Source: Yersinia kristensenii (GTDB lineage: Bacteria; Pseudomonadota; Gammaproteobacteria; Enterobacterales; Enterobacteriaceae). From it: a stretch of DNA of 64,000 nt. Below the pieces are notes generated by a model, which was not told the DNA's origin, searched no databases, and was given only the letters and a program-made list of their open reading frames with translations. The translations under genes and the position numbers were made by a program. Positions 42,306-51,202 of the stretch are shown in pieces (positions within the stretch are counted from its first letter, which is position 1; each line of letters opens with the position of its first letter). The stretch is taken from NCBI RefSeq assembly GCF_900460525.1, contig NZ_UHIY01000001.1, positions 186,001-250,000 of the forward strand, written 5' to 3'.

Positions 42306-44435
42306 TTATTCCCCATTGGTGAAGCTAAAATTGGTGAGATACGATTCATAAAGGCGGACTGCCTCGACGCTATCTGGCAAACGTTTAGCAATCGCCTGAA
42401 AGCGACGGTCATCGTTAGTAACGATATAGGCAATGATTAATTCGGTTCTCCCACACAAAGCCCTGATAAACGGCGTAGCAGCGTCAATATTACTTAGCAA
42501 TCCATAAGTATCAGCTATAGCCCAACCATCATCCGGCAGTTTGTCTATAAGAATTCCCTTAGCACCAGCACGAAGCCATAGCAGCGGCGCGATCCGATTA
42601 AATGCTAGGTTATAACTTATAGATACCGGGGTTTCGTAGGTAAGGGTGAAAAACTCAGCATTTTCCTCAAAGCCTTCAGACATCGGGAATTCATCAGTAA
42701 ATTTATAGTCCCCTTTTATCAGTTCACCATCTGGAGTTTTACCCGTAATAGCAGCAGCAACACGAGGCTTGGTAATGTGATCACAGATGCCCCATTTTTC
42801 CCACTCTTGGTCACCCGGCCTTAAACCTAACTCTCTAAGCTTTTTTTGTTCATCCGCGCTAACTTCATTGTTGGTAATACTTATACACTGGCGACGACCT
42901 CCGTCCTGCCGGTTCAAACGCATAACGGCGTGTACTGTAGTTCCAGAGCCAGAGAAAAAGTCCACAACTACAGCTTCAGGCTTGTCGGCAACAAAGAATC
43001 TGAGAGCATCTTCAACTGCATACAGAGATTTTGGGAAAGGAAAACGGCGTTCAGGAATTAATTTGGATAAAATCAACGATCCGCCATTCTCTGCATTGTG
43101 GGAGGCCATGTTCCACACTCGCTTAGGAATTACTCCCTTACGCTCTCGATGGACCGCCCTTACAGCGCCATCTGGATCATGCCCAATGATATCAATTCGT
43201 CCATCCCGAATAGCATCGACAGTACCACTTGGTAAATAATGAATTGCAACTTGTCCGCTTTCCGGCTTGTAGTTTCGTGCACGTATAAAGCCATTCCGAA
43301 GATATTTTTTGGCTGTTTCAGGAGTAATGCCCCAAAGTCCTTCGCCGCCTTTCGGTCTTAAAGGCCAGATGGGAATTGTTCCTTTTGGAGGCTGTACCGT
43401 CATGCGATCCACATCATCAGTGAGTGGCTCGCCAATGGAATCAATAAAGCCTGATACTTCGTCAATAAATATAGGGTAAAACTGATTTGGACGAGCACCT
43501 CGCTTAGCAGTCGGTTCGCGGCGGCGAAGCCCAAGCCAATCAATATCACGCCCGATTTGTGCAGCGGCTGAGCGAGAATCATCTAGCATATTTTGTTCGC
43601 CAAGCTGGACGCTGGAGCCCCCCAACCTTACGAAATAAATGAATTCCTCGACCCGAGAGAACTGACCAACCCGCGCTACACCCTTTGCACTGATAATGCT
43701 TGTAACCATTTCTATTTGTGCTTCAGGAAACACCTGTTCCAAAAGCAACCCGAGCCTCAAGTACTCTTTTTCGTCAATGGTAGCAATCAGCACTGAATCC
43801 GCAGGATTCAATAGCTCTTTAGCTAATAAAAGGCGACGCTCCATCATCGCGAGCCATTTACTATGCCGATACAGATCATCACCAGCAACATAATCGTTGT
43901 TGTACTTCCAGTCCTTTGCCCCTGTGTTGTATGGTGGGTCAATGTAGATCGCATTTACCTTGCCGCGATGAGTGTAGGTTAATGCTTTGAGAACGTGATA
44001 GTTCTCACCATTGATGATTGTATGGCATGGCTTATGGCCACCTCGGAGCACTTTGCCGGTACTAATTAGTCCCGGATAGATAGTATCGCGAAACTCAGCT
44101 ACCACGACCAGAAAACCCAGCCCTACAGCCTTAGTTTCGGCTTCGGCAGTATCCAAAAGTTCTAATAATGCAGTCTTGTTGGCCCTGTTAACAGTCTTTA
44201 CCTGCCAAAGCCGCTGATCACCTTTCTTGATCGATCCACGCTCCGGCAGAATACGCACCTTGTCACCTTTTCGGACAGGTCGTAATGGTAACTCAACAGC
44301 TTCAGGGCTATGTCGCTCGAAGTTCAGCCCGAAGGGGAGGCGCGCCGACAAAATTTTGAACTCTCGATCTAGTTCAGCCCCTAATGCCGGATCTTTAGCT
44401 TTTGCTTTGGCAAGCAAATCAGTCAGTCTGGACAC
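42306..44435 (-). CDS. Type III-like (Mod) DNA methyltransferase, 709 aa
   Basis: Beta-class N6/N4 methyltransferase: catalytic DPPYNTG at about 166-172, then the SAM site VVDFFSGSGTTVHAVMRLNR near 480. The long segment between holds the target-recognition region. I chose GTG 44435 (MSRLTDLLAKAKAKDP start, typical of the family) over ATG 44495, which is in the upstream gap. No promoter is certain, but a 232-base gap separates it from the UvrD gene. It probably marks self DNA for the downstream helicase. Confidence 0.9.
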   Translation of the reverse strand: MSRLTDLLAKAKAKDPALGAELDREFKILSARLPFGLNFERHSPEAVELPLRPVRKGDKVRILPERGSIKKGDQRLWQVKTVNRANKTALLELLDTAEAETKAVGLGFLVVVAEFRDTIYPGLISTGKVLRGGHKPCHTIINGENYHVLKALTYTHRGKVNAIYIDPPYNTGAKDWKYNNDYVAGDDLYRHSKWLAMMERRLLLAKELLNPADSVLIATIDEKEYLRLGLLLEQVFPEAQIEMVTSIISAKGVARVGQFSRVEEFIYFVRLGGSSVQLGEQNMLDDSRSAAAQIGRDIDWLGLRRREPTAKRGARPNQFYPIFIDEVSGFIDSIGEPLTDDVDRMTVQPPKGTIPIWPLRPKGGEGLWGITPETAKKYLRNGFIRARNYKPESGQVAIHYLPSGTVDAIRDGRIDIIGHDPDGAVRAVHRERKGVIPKRVWNMASHNAENGGSLILSKLIPERRFPFPKSLYAVEDALRFFVADKPEAVVVDFFSGSGTTVHAVMRLNRQDGGRRQCISITNNEVSADEQKKLRELGLRPGDQEWEKWGICDHITKPRVAAAITGKTPDGELIKGDYKFTDEFPMSEGFEENAEFFTLTYETPVSISYNLAFNRIAPLLWLRAGAKGILIDKLPDDGWAIADTYGLLSNIDAATPFIRALCGRTELIIAYIVTNDDRRFQAIAKRLPDSVEAVRLYESYLTNFSFTNGE

Positions 44436-44667
44436 TGAAATTTTTCTCTCTATTGTGTATCTAGCTATTGACGATGCGGCTAAACCGTACCACATGAGCT
44501 ATGTCGTCACGCCGATTGAAGTGCAGGTCATCAGTTGGGAAAGGCGTAGCCTTAACATTTAATAACCGATACAAACAATGCACTGAAAATTTAGAGTAAT
44601 ATTAACATTCATCAGCAACACCGACGACCTAAAAACTGAATGACATTGTGAATGTGATTAAGCGATG

Positions 44668-46617
44668 CTATGGGATGATTTGTACCTCGTCTTCTGCAAA
44701 CCACTGACTTTCCTCGATTCGAGCCATTGCTGCAGCTGGATCGGACGACCAAAGCACTAAGGCGAGCGATTCTTGCGCACGGCTGCAAGTTACGTACAGT
44801 AATCGTAAAGTCCGGTCGATGGTTGTCTCTTTGCCAGCTTCAGCATTATCTTTGTCCCGTTTACTTAGCTCCATACCGCCAAAAACCTTGTCGTATTTAA
44901 TGAGGAACCCTCCGGCAAGCTCATCATCCATTACAACCATGACGTGCTTGAACTCAGAGCCTTTAACTACCTGATGTGTTGCAAGCTCTGAAATCCCAGC
45001 AAGGTAATTCCGATAGCACTTAAGTTGTTTCCATGGAGCAGCAAACAGTGCACACCATCCACGGCGCCTTCTTGTTTGTTTTGACTCATCCTCACCTCGT
45101 CCAGGAGCTGGGGGGGTTGGTGACTTATCGGCATAAGCCTCCTGAAGGCGATGATCTATCTCGAACAAGCTTGCACACAAGACTGGCGCTAACACATCAG
45201 CAACCGTTGACTCTGGTTGAGCGCAAGCCGCCGCAAATATATTTACCGCCTTGAGTATTTCGTCAGTACGTGCGGCTCTTGCTTCATAGTCTTGAGGAAT
45301 ATTATCTAACCTGCCATATCGTCTAAAAACCTCAGTTGCCATGAACTCATTTAGAATCCCGTCATTGCTTATACAGGCTTCCAAGTGTGCCAGTTCATTA
45401 AGCAATGTTTGTACAGATGAAGGCCCCTTATTATCACCACTGCCAGATGGCGCTGCTGCATGAGGATCTAACAGAACCATTGCCTCATAAACATCAAGAA
45501 ACGAGCCACGAGTGGCAACAAGCTTATGCTCAAGCGCAAGCAACTGATATTGCCCTTGATTCCAATCTGCTAAGCCACTAATTTCAAACATTCGCTCAGC
45601 GCACCAGCGTTCACTAAGCACTTTATCTTCTGGACTTCGTGATGTATCCCCCAAGAAGAGCCGAACCGTTCCACCAGCTTTTTCCGTTCGGGGATGTTGT
45701 GCTGAACCCTTTGTTGGTTGCGTCCTGCCTTCCAGTTCAGTTTCCCAGATTTTATTAATCAGTGTGACTATCCGTCGCTGACTACGATGATTCATTTGTA
45801 ACTCAGGCGTTGCCCAGTTTTCCGGAACAATGCTTGGAAGATCCGCATGACCATCTGTATAAATTCGTTGTCGATGATCTCCCAGCAAACCAAGAGTCAA
45901 ATCTCGCTCCCGCTTTTCGGCAAGTAACATCAATGAGTCCAGTACACCTTTCATCGTGTCCTGCGACTCATCAATAAGTATGATTGGATGTCGATCTTTG
46001 AGAATACTTTGAAGTGTCGGTTTATTCCGAAGCAACCATGCAGTCGCGTCCAGTACGTAATTGTGTGGTAAAGCACCCGGACCATACGTATTACGGTCGG
46101 GATGGTATATGAATACTTCTGTCGCTCGCAGAATTTCGATTTCATCTATAATTTCGTCGAGAGCGCGTTGTTTAGCTGGAGTTATACCTCTCGGTTTTGC
46201 TTCCGCCTCTGCAGTGTCTCTAGCAAGTTGCGCTTCTTTTAATGCAATAAGAGCCTCACGAATGTCATCGTTAAACCCGTTAATCAATTCCCAGCAAAAC
46301 GAATGGATGGTAGACACACTGACTAAATTATTGTCCCCAAGACGTCCGTTGATTACAGAGACAGCATTCTTGGTGTAGGTCACAACTCTAATCGAACGCC
46401 CATACATCTTCAGGGACCGTGCTAATTGCCCCCCTTTCTCATGCTTGGACACACCAGTAAGGCGACGTAAAACTTCCACCAATGTTCGTGTTTTACCAGA
46501 ACCAGCCCCTGCAAAAAGGAAGTAGTTACGAGGTGGAATATCTGTAAGATAGCCACAAATTTCTTCTACTACCCCTGCATCGCGATCATTGCTGTCAAGG
46601 ATTGGTGAGTTAGTCAT
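44668..46617 (-). CDS. UvrD/REP-family helicase (GajB-like), 649 aa
   Basis: SF1 helicase: Walker A FAGAGSGKT (residues 36-43), motif Ia region, Walker B IILIDESQDTM, and the late motif LLYVTCSRAQESLALVLW. Start overlaps the OLD nuclease stop (ATGA) with a strong AAGGAGGTGATACC. In Gabija the second gene is a UvrD-like helicase that senses DNA ends and activates GajA. This protein is longer than the about 500-aa GajB, so the system is Gabija-like rather than typical. Confidence 0.9.
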   Translation of the reverse strand: MTNSPILDSNDRDAGVVEEICGYLTDIPPRNYFLFAGAGSGKTRTLVEVLRRLTGVSKHEKGGQLARSLKMYGRSIRVVTYTKNAVSVINGRLGDNNLVSVSTIHSFCWELINGFNDDIREALIALKEAQLARDTAEAEAKPRGITPAKQRALDEIIDEIEILRATEVFIYHPDRNTYGPGALPHNYVLDATAWLLRNKPTLQSILKDRHPIILIDESQDTMKGVLDSLMLLAEKRERDLTLGLLGDHRQRIYTDGHADLPSIVPENWATPELQMNHRSQRRIVTLINKIWETELEGRTQPTKGSAQHPRTEKAGGTVRLFLGDTSRSPEDKVLSERWCAERMFEISGLADWNQGQYQLLALEHKLVATRGSFLDVYEAMVLLDPHAAAPSGSGDNKGPSSVQTLLNELAHLEACISNDGILNEFMATEVFRRYGRLDNIPQDYEARAARTDEILKAVNIFAAACAQPESTVADVLAPVLCASLFEIDHRLQEAYADKSPTPPAPGRGEDESKQTRRRRGWCALFAAPWKQLKCYRNYLAGISELATHQVVKGSEFKHVMVVMDDELAGGFLIKYDKVFGGMELSKRDKDNAEAGKETTIDRTLRLLYVTCSRAQESLALVLWSSDPAAAMARIEESQWFAEDEVQIIP

Positions 46618-48923
46618 GGTATCACCTCCTTGCTTGGCTCAAGCTGTGTCTGGAGCCATTCCAATGCATCCACGATATATTTAGGACAGACAATCGGCTC
46701 TTCCGCAGCGACCTTTTCAAAGATGCTTGCGGCAAAGTCTCCTTTATTAAAAGACCCATGCATTAATTTATGCAGGGCCGCGAGCAGTTCTGGAATATTA
46801 TCATTTTCAGCAACCTGTCTTGCTACTGAGCCCAGCGCGCCTTTCGGCGGCGTTATTTGCTTGCCTTCGTCATCGACCTTTTCATTCATCAACTCCTTAA
46901 ACCAAGGAATATTTCTTAGGATAAGCGAATCCTCAAAAGTACTCGGCCACTGACTATCGGCTTCGGCTACAGGCAATTGCCATGCGAATCGGACAGAACA
47001 TTCGGCAATTTCGTTCCAGACAAGATGCTCATCTTTCGGATTCTTGAAATCTTCAAGCTGTTGCAGCTTAGGATGCCATCCACGAAGAGTCGGGTTTCCG
47101 CATTGCAGCCCGGGCTGTCCTGTATTAGCCACAGCAACCAAGGTTCTAGCTGGTTCACCATTTTTTTTAGGTTTACCAAGTTTTTCTTCAACAGGATCGA
47201 TATCTGTAATAATTACAGTAGGAATACGGAGTCTTTCAACGAGAGACCTTAGCCGATGAGCATGGCTACCACCAATATCAAGGAAGGACAGATAGCGACT
47301 GTTGAGTATTGCAAAATCTCTTTCAATGAAAAGAGGCAACAGCATACGCTCAGCAACCCCCTCGACAAAGATTGCAGCATTGGCGAATAAAAGATCTGTG
47401 TGCTGAACGCGAAAATAACGCTCAGCGAATTGACGGGTCGTTTTATCATCACCAAAAACTTGCCCAAGATTGACCACCTCAGTGGTAGGCATGGTTTGTT
47501 CATCACTCTTAGCAATGCGGCGAACATATCGTAGCCGGTCAAAATTCTCAGCATGTGCTAGATGGCTAGAATGAGTACTGATAATCAATTGGCTTTTAAG
47601 TCCTAACTCATCGCTACCGTTAGGGCTTATTAACTTATGTGCCTTGCCAGGAAATATACGTTGTACCTGGACGTGCAAATGAGCCTCGGGCTCCTCAATC
47701 ATAACCAGGTGAACAGGTACTGGAGCGCCCTTTTCAGGATTTAGGCGAGCAGCTTTGAAAGAAACAAGTTGGTAACTAAGCGATTGTAAATTCTGATAAC
47801 CGAGACCAATGGAATATTCCGGGAGAAGCTCTTCTAACGAATCCTTCTGCATGCTGTATTGAACAGCGGTTCCATGGTCGAGTAAATCAGCTGTCTGTAT
47901 GCGCGTTCGGAAACGAATCTCTTGGGGATCATGCAAGCCTGGATACCCAAGCTCTTTAACCTCTTCTACCGAAGGTCCTATAGCCTCATGGATCTTTTTA
48001 TCTAGTTCCTGCTGCGCCTCAGCAACAGCTTTTATGAGGTCAGCTCGGTGCCCATGACCTGTTGCAGCCACATTTAGGTGCTGTCGAGCAAATTTGAGAA
48101 GCTGGTTGGAGAATAAACCTATGCGATGGGGGCCAGAAGCAGATCGGGAATCAGCTTCCTCACTACCAAGGCCACGCTGTGCAGCCACAAAGTCTACTTT
48201 TATAAGTTTCTGCAGGTGCTTACGATCAATTGGGCTAGAGTCAGCATCCAGTACCTGGCTAACGTAGGTCTTTATTCCGTCCAAAGGGTTGTTATCGGCA
48301 TCTAACTTATAGGCCCGAACCTGGCCGAGTTGAGAAGGTTCTCGCAGCCAAAAATCAAGAAGATCAATCGGCCACGCAAGCGAATCCTTTCCCATATCCT
48401 TCACAGGTATTCTCGTCAGGTGATACTTCCAAGCCAACTGCTTCAGCTCCTCAATGTTCGTAGCAGGTTCCAGACGCAATCGGACACCTACCCCACCCCC
48501 CTTCCAACTGAATTTTGACAAGAACGGGGAGACATAGTGGAACATACCGGCCTTAGCATCGAACCATAGATCTAGCGTTGGCATCGCCGAAAGTAAGGTT
48601 CCGAGTTGCTCTTCCCATTCACCTTCGGATGCGCCAGACGTAGATGGGTCTTCTTCTAATGCGTCCCAAGCTCTTCCAAGTTCCCGCAATTTTGGCCATT
48701 GAGAAACACTGATGTCGAAAGCACCAAATGACGAGCCATCTGCGAGGAAGTGGCGCAGCGCTGCCAGAATTGATGTTTTGCCGCTATTATTAGCACCGAC
48801 GAGAATAGTAGTCTTAGGATCAATCTCAAGCTGGACCTTACCAAGTCGGCGGAACTGGCAAAGCTCAACAAACCGAAGGGATATCTGCCCAGATAATGAT
48901 GTAGTGGCGTCTGCTGCTGACAT
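46614..48923 (-). CDS. OLD-family ATP-dependent nuclease (GajA-like), 769 aa
   Basis: From ATG 48923 (AGAGGAGCCACA upstream) an SMC-like ATPase: Walker A VGANNSGKTS (about 42-51), Walker B HLVMIEEPEAHLHVQ near 405. It is followed by a TOPRIM nuclease domain with Glu in AIFVEGVAERMLLPLF and DxD in TVIITDIDP. This is the OLD/GajA architecture. Longer than the about 580-aa GajA because of insertions in the ATPase and a longer C-terminus. The 39 codons upstream in frame lack a ribosome site. Confidence 0.9.
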   Translation of the reverse strand: MSAADATTSLSGQISLRFVELCQFRRLGKVQLEIDPKTTILVGANNSGKTSILAALRHFLADGSSFGAFDISVSQWPKLRELGRAWDALEEDPSTSGASEGEWEEQLGTLLSAMPTLDLWFDAKAGMFHYVSPFLSKFSWKGGGVGVRLRLEPATNIEELKQLAWKYHLTRIPVKDMGKDSLAWPIDLLDFWLREPSQLGQVRAYKLDADNNPLDGIKTYVSQVLDADSSPIDRKHLQKLIKVDFVAAQRGLGSEEADSRSASGPHRIGLFSNQLLKFARQHLNVAATGHGHRADLIKAVAEAQQELDKKIHEAIGPSVEEVKELGYPGLHDPQEIRFRTRIQTADLLDHGTAVQYSMQKDSLEELLPEYSIGLGYQNLQSLSYQLVSFKAARLNPEKGAPVPVHLVMIEEPEAHLHVQVQRIFPGKAHKLISPNGSDELGLKSQLIISTHSSHLAHAENFDRLRYVRRIAKSDEQTMPTTEVVNLGQVFGDDKTTRQFAERYFRVQHTDLLFANAAIFVEGVAERMLLPLFIERDFAILNSRYLSFLDIGGSHAHRLRSLVERLRIPTVIITDIDPVEEKLGKPKKNGEPARTLVAVANTGQPGLQCGNPTLRGWHPKLQQLEDFKNPKDEHLVWNEIAECSVRFAWQLPVAEADSQWPSTFEDSLILRNIPWFKELMNEKVDDEGKQITPPKGALGSVARQVAENDNIPELLAALHKLMHGSFNKGDFAASIFEKVAAEEPIVCPKYIVDALEWLQTQLEPSKEVIP

Positions 48924-49266
48924 TGTGGCTCCTCTCAATCCGTATAGGGATGCGCCAACCTGTAGCAGCTTAGCGCCACGCCGCAAGCCCGAGTCCTTCA
49001 ACCTTGATGCTCTTGAGGCACAATTAGAAAGAATTGACACGGCAAGTCATATTACCGCTTCGCTAAAAAATGCCAATCCTTAAATATACTCTAACTGATT
49101 CATGTCACAGTGTTTTTGGGCATAGGGTTAGCAATCGGCATGGCCTATAGATTTGCGTAATGACGTAAACCCACTTGTTCAAGAACTATGTTCAAATATA
49201 AATCCTTCCTGAGAGTGATCCTATCCCAGCGCCAGAAGGCGCTGATAAAGTACCAGCAGACACATA
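48924..49266. other. Promoter region of the defence operon
   Basis: A non-coding stretch upstream of the GajA-like gene. AT-rich segment 49060-49110 and 49180-49205 could hold the minus-strand promoter; no motif is clear enough to name. Confidence 0.35.
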
Positions 49267-49434
49267 AAACAGTTGTTCGGCGGAACACTGACGTTGCGTG
49301 ACTACGACGGTCAGGTTGCAGAGGTTTTTGGGTATGGAGTGTGCGCTGAACGAAATGACTAAGGCGGAGATGCCAGAAAGCGTGCGTATTGCAAGAACGA
49401 TGATCTGTTACAGGGAACTCGCCTTAAATTTTAT
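49267..49434 (+). pseudogene. Remnant of an unknown island gene
   Basis: One frame reads QLFGGTLTLRDYDGQVAEVF and, after a +1 shift near 49330, continues as MECALNEMTKAEMPESVRIA RTM-CYRE-like sequence to about 49430. Both halves look like one protein with a small frame error and no start. Family unknown. Confidence 0.4.
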
Positions 49435-50676
49435 TTATTCAACAAAGTCTTCAGAACCATCAAACCCCAGAGCCATGTCGTAACAACTATTGTCATTAAG
49501 ATACCAAGGGAAGATGCATGGCTGATTCAATAAGAGGGCATAATAATATCGGATTTTAGAGTAACTATTTTTTCTTACCGCTTTATGCCGCAAATACAAA
49601 TTTCTAGCTGATACACTAAAACCAAACTCCATAAACTTAGATCTAATTTCTTCTGAAATTGTAAGACTATTATTACCCTCGTAATAAATCGCAAGCTCTG
49701 GTTCTACCCAACGGCTAACCTCAATATCAAATGCTCCCAGTGTTCCCAGCCAGCTTCCCTGCGTACCATCAAACATTCGTTTATGAAAATAAAATCTGCT
49801 CATATTTTTAAGAAGTATTTTAACATCTAAATCCGAAACATCACTTTTACACTGAAAAAAAACAAATGAACCAGGCTTATCTTCCAGCAACCAAACATCA
49901 ACAAGTCTTTTATAGTAATCAGCAATATTCTTTCGCTCTGTAAAGGACATTCGGAGATCTGCAGCGGGTAAAACAAGAGTACCATTTTTATTGAGGGAGG
50001 TTATCACCTGCACTGCTCTTTGCAGCATCTTAAACTCAAAAAGTAAGCCTGCACGAATGAACAAATGTGATAATTCTGAATCAGACTTCTTCACAAACCG
50101 GTCACGATGATGTGAGTATTTTCCACATAAAACAATACCCAGAGTCACCAACTCCCGATAAAAAAAGAGAGGAGCATCAGGATATTCCAGCGCATAGCAA
50201 CATTCGGTAAGACGATATCTGATAAAACGCGGCATGGTAGATAATATCTTATCATTAAATAACTCCTCCGTTGCCTGAAAAAAGAACTCTCTGTCGACAC
50301 CATTAAAATCAGCAATATTGCAAAGTATAGCGATACTATAATTTCGGTTGTGTTCAACAAATTTCTCGTGAAGTTCTCTGTTATAAGGTGCACCACCATC
50401 AACACCTTTATTATTGTGCTCAACTTTATCCGAAAAATAGTTGCTATCAATAGACAAGTGGATTTCAAGAGCACCCAGCAAATAATGCCTGGCTATCTGG
50501 GCCTGTTTTCCAGTGATCCCTGCCTTCTGAAGGATACTGTTGATTCTGCGAAAAATACGGCGATACCACTCTTCTGCAACGGGGTCTGCGCATATGAGAC
50601 TCATCACCACCTGACTAAAGTGAAGACTGTCGATAGCATCAAACGCTGCTTTCTGTACAGATGTTGTGGCTGGCAT
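49435..50676 (-). CDS. Unrecognised 413-aa protein divergent from alpA
   Basis: Predicted mostly helical, soluble, no signal. Notable segments: RHYLLGALEIHLSIDSNYFS, PRFIRYRLTECCYALEYPD and WLGTLGAFDIEVSRWVEPE. Low GC compared with its neighbours. The upstream gap to alpA is a shared divergent control region. No recognised catalytic motif. It sits between the defence genes and the island core, so it may be another defence gene or a control gene. Shine-Dalgarno is weak at 50676; ATG 50604 with AGGTGG is an alternative start. Confidence 0.6.
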   Translation of the reverse strand: MPATTSVQKAAFDAIDSLHFSQVVMSLICADPVAEEWYRRIFRRINSILQKAGITGKQAQIARHYLLGALEIHLSIDSNYFSDKVEHNNKGVDGGAPYNRELHEKFVEHNRNYSIAILCNIADFNGVDREFFFQATEELFNDKILSTMPRFIRYRLTECCYALEYPDAPLFFYRELVTLGIVLCGKYSHHRDRFVKKSDSELSHLFIRAGLLFEFKMLQRAVQVITSLNKNGTLVLPAADLRMSFTERKNIADYYKRLVDVWLLEDKPGSFVFFQCKSDVSDLDVKILLKNMSRFYFHKRMFDGTQGSWLGTLGAFDIEVSRWVEPELAIYYEGNNSLTISEEIRSKFMEFGFSVSARNLYLRHKAVRKNSYSKIRYYYALLLNQPCIFPWYLNDNSCYDMALGFDGSEDFVE

Positions 50677-50774
50677 AAGTTAGTGTCAAAAAAAGTAAGT
50701 GGTAATTGCCAATTTTAGACACCATTCGACTTCATTACAATCCATCGTATACCAGCCAGTCGGCTCAGGTATTG

Positions 50775-50794
50775 AATAACGGAGAGCCGTTATT
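50775..50794. promoter_or_regulatory. Perfect inverted repeat upstream of alpA
   Basis: AATAACGG-AGAG-CCGTTATT, 43 bases before the alpA start. It could be an operator (AlpA itself or the 413-aa protein) or an mRNA hairpin. Confidence 0.5.
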
Positions 50795-50836
50795 AAACAA
50801 ATAACTTACATCCTTACAGTTCAATGAGGTAGAAAG

Positions 50837-51055
50837 ATGACCACCTACACCCGGACGGTAAAAATCCTGCGCATGCGAGCAGTTGCGGCCAAACTCGGCA
50901 TCGCTCGTTCCACCATCTATGACTGGCTCAATGCCAAATCCCCACGTCATGACCCAGCATTCCCGAAACCCTACCCTCTAGGTAAACAATCAGTTGGCTG
51001 GCTCGAATCCGAACTTGACGATTGGGTTTTGCAGCGCAAACACGCACTGCTCTGA
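50837..51055 (+). CDS. alpA: AlpA-family transcription regulator, 72 aa
   Basis: MerR-like/AlpA helix-turn-helix: ILRMRAVAAKLGIARSTIYD, then PRHDPAFPKPYPLGKQSVGW and ESELDDWVLQR. In CP4-57 AlpA turns on the integrase and so controls excision. GAGGTAGAAAG precedes ATG. It lies next to the yfjI-like gene as in CP4-57. Confidence 0.93.
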   Translation: MTTYTRTVKILRMRAVAAKLGIARSTIYDWLNAKSPRHDPAFPKPYPLGKQSVGWLESELDDWVLQRKHALL

Positions 51056-51202
51056 TCTTCTCTCTCCTCTGCAGGCGACTGTCGAAGGAGCATCCTGAAA
51101 TACCACATAAAAAAACATTCACCGCATGCCCTTACCCGGCAGGGTTAGTCGCATCGGTGATGTCATCCCTGCGTTATTTGGATTGAAAAAAAGGAAATTG
51201 AA

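Noticed and set aside
39705..44435. Ordinary type III restriction-modification system
   Set aside because: The nuclease Lys is missing and a RES gene overlaps the helicase, so a plain cut-and-modify reading is not supported by the sequence.
44668..48923. BREX, DISARM or Zorya components
   Set aside because: No PglZ, BrxL, DUF1998, PLD or Zor-type genes are nearby. The two genes match the OLD plus UvrD pair.
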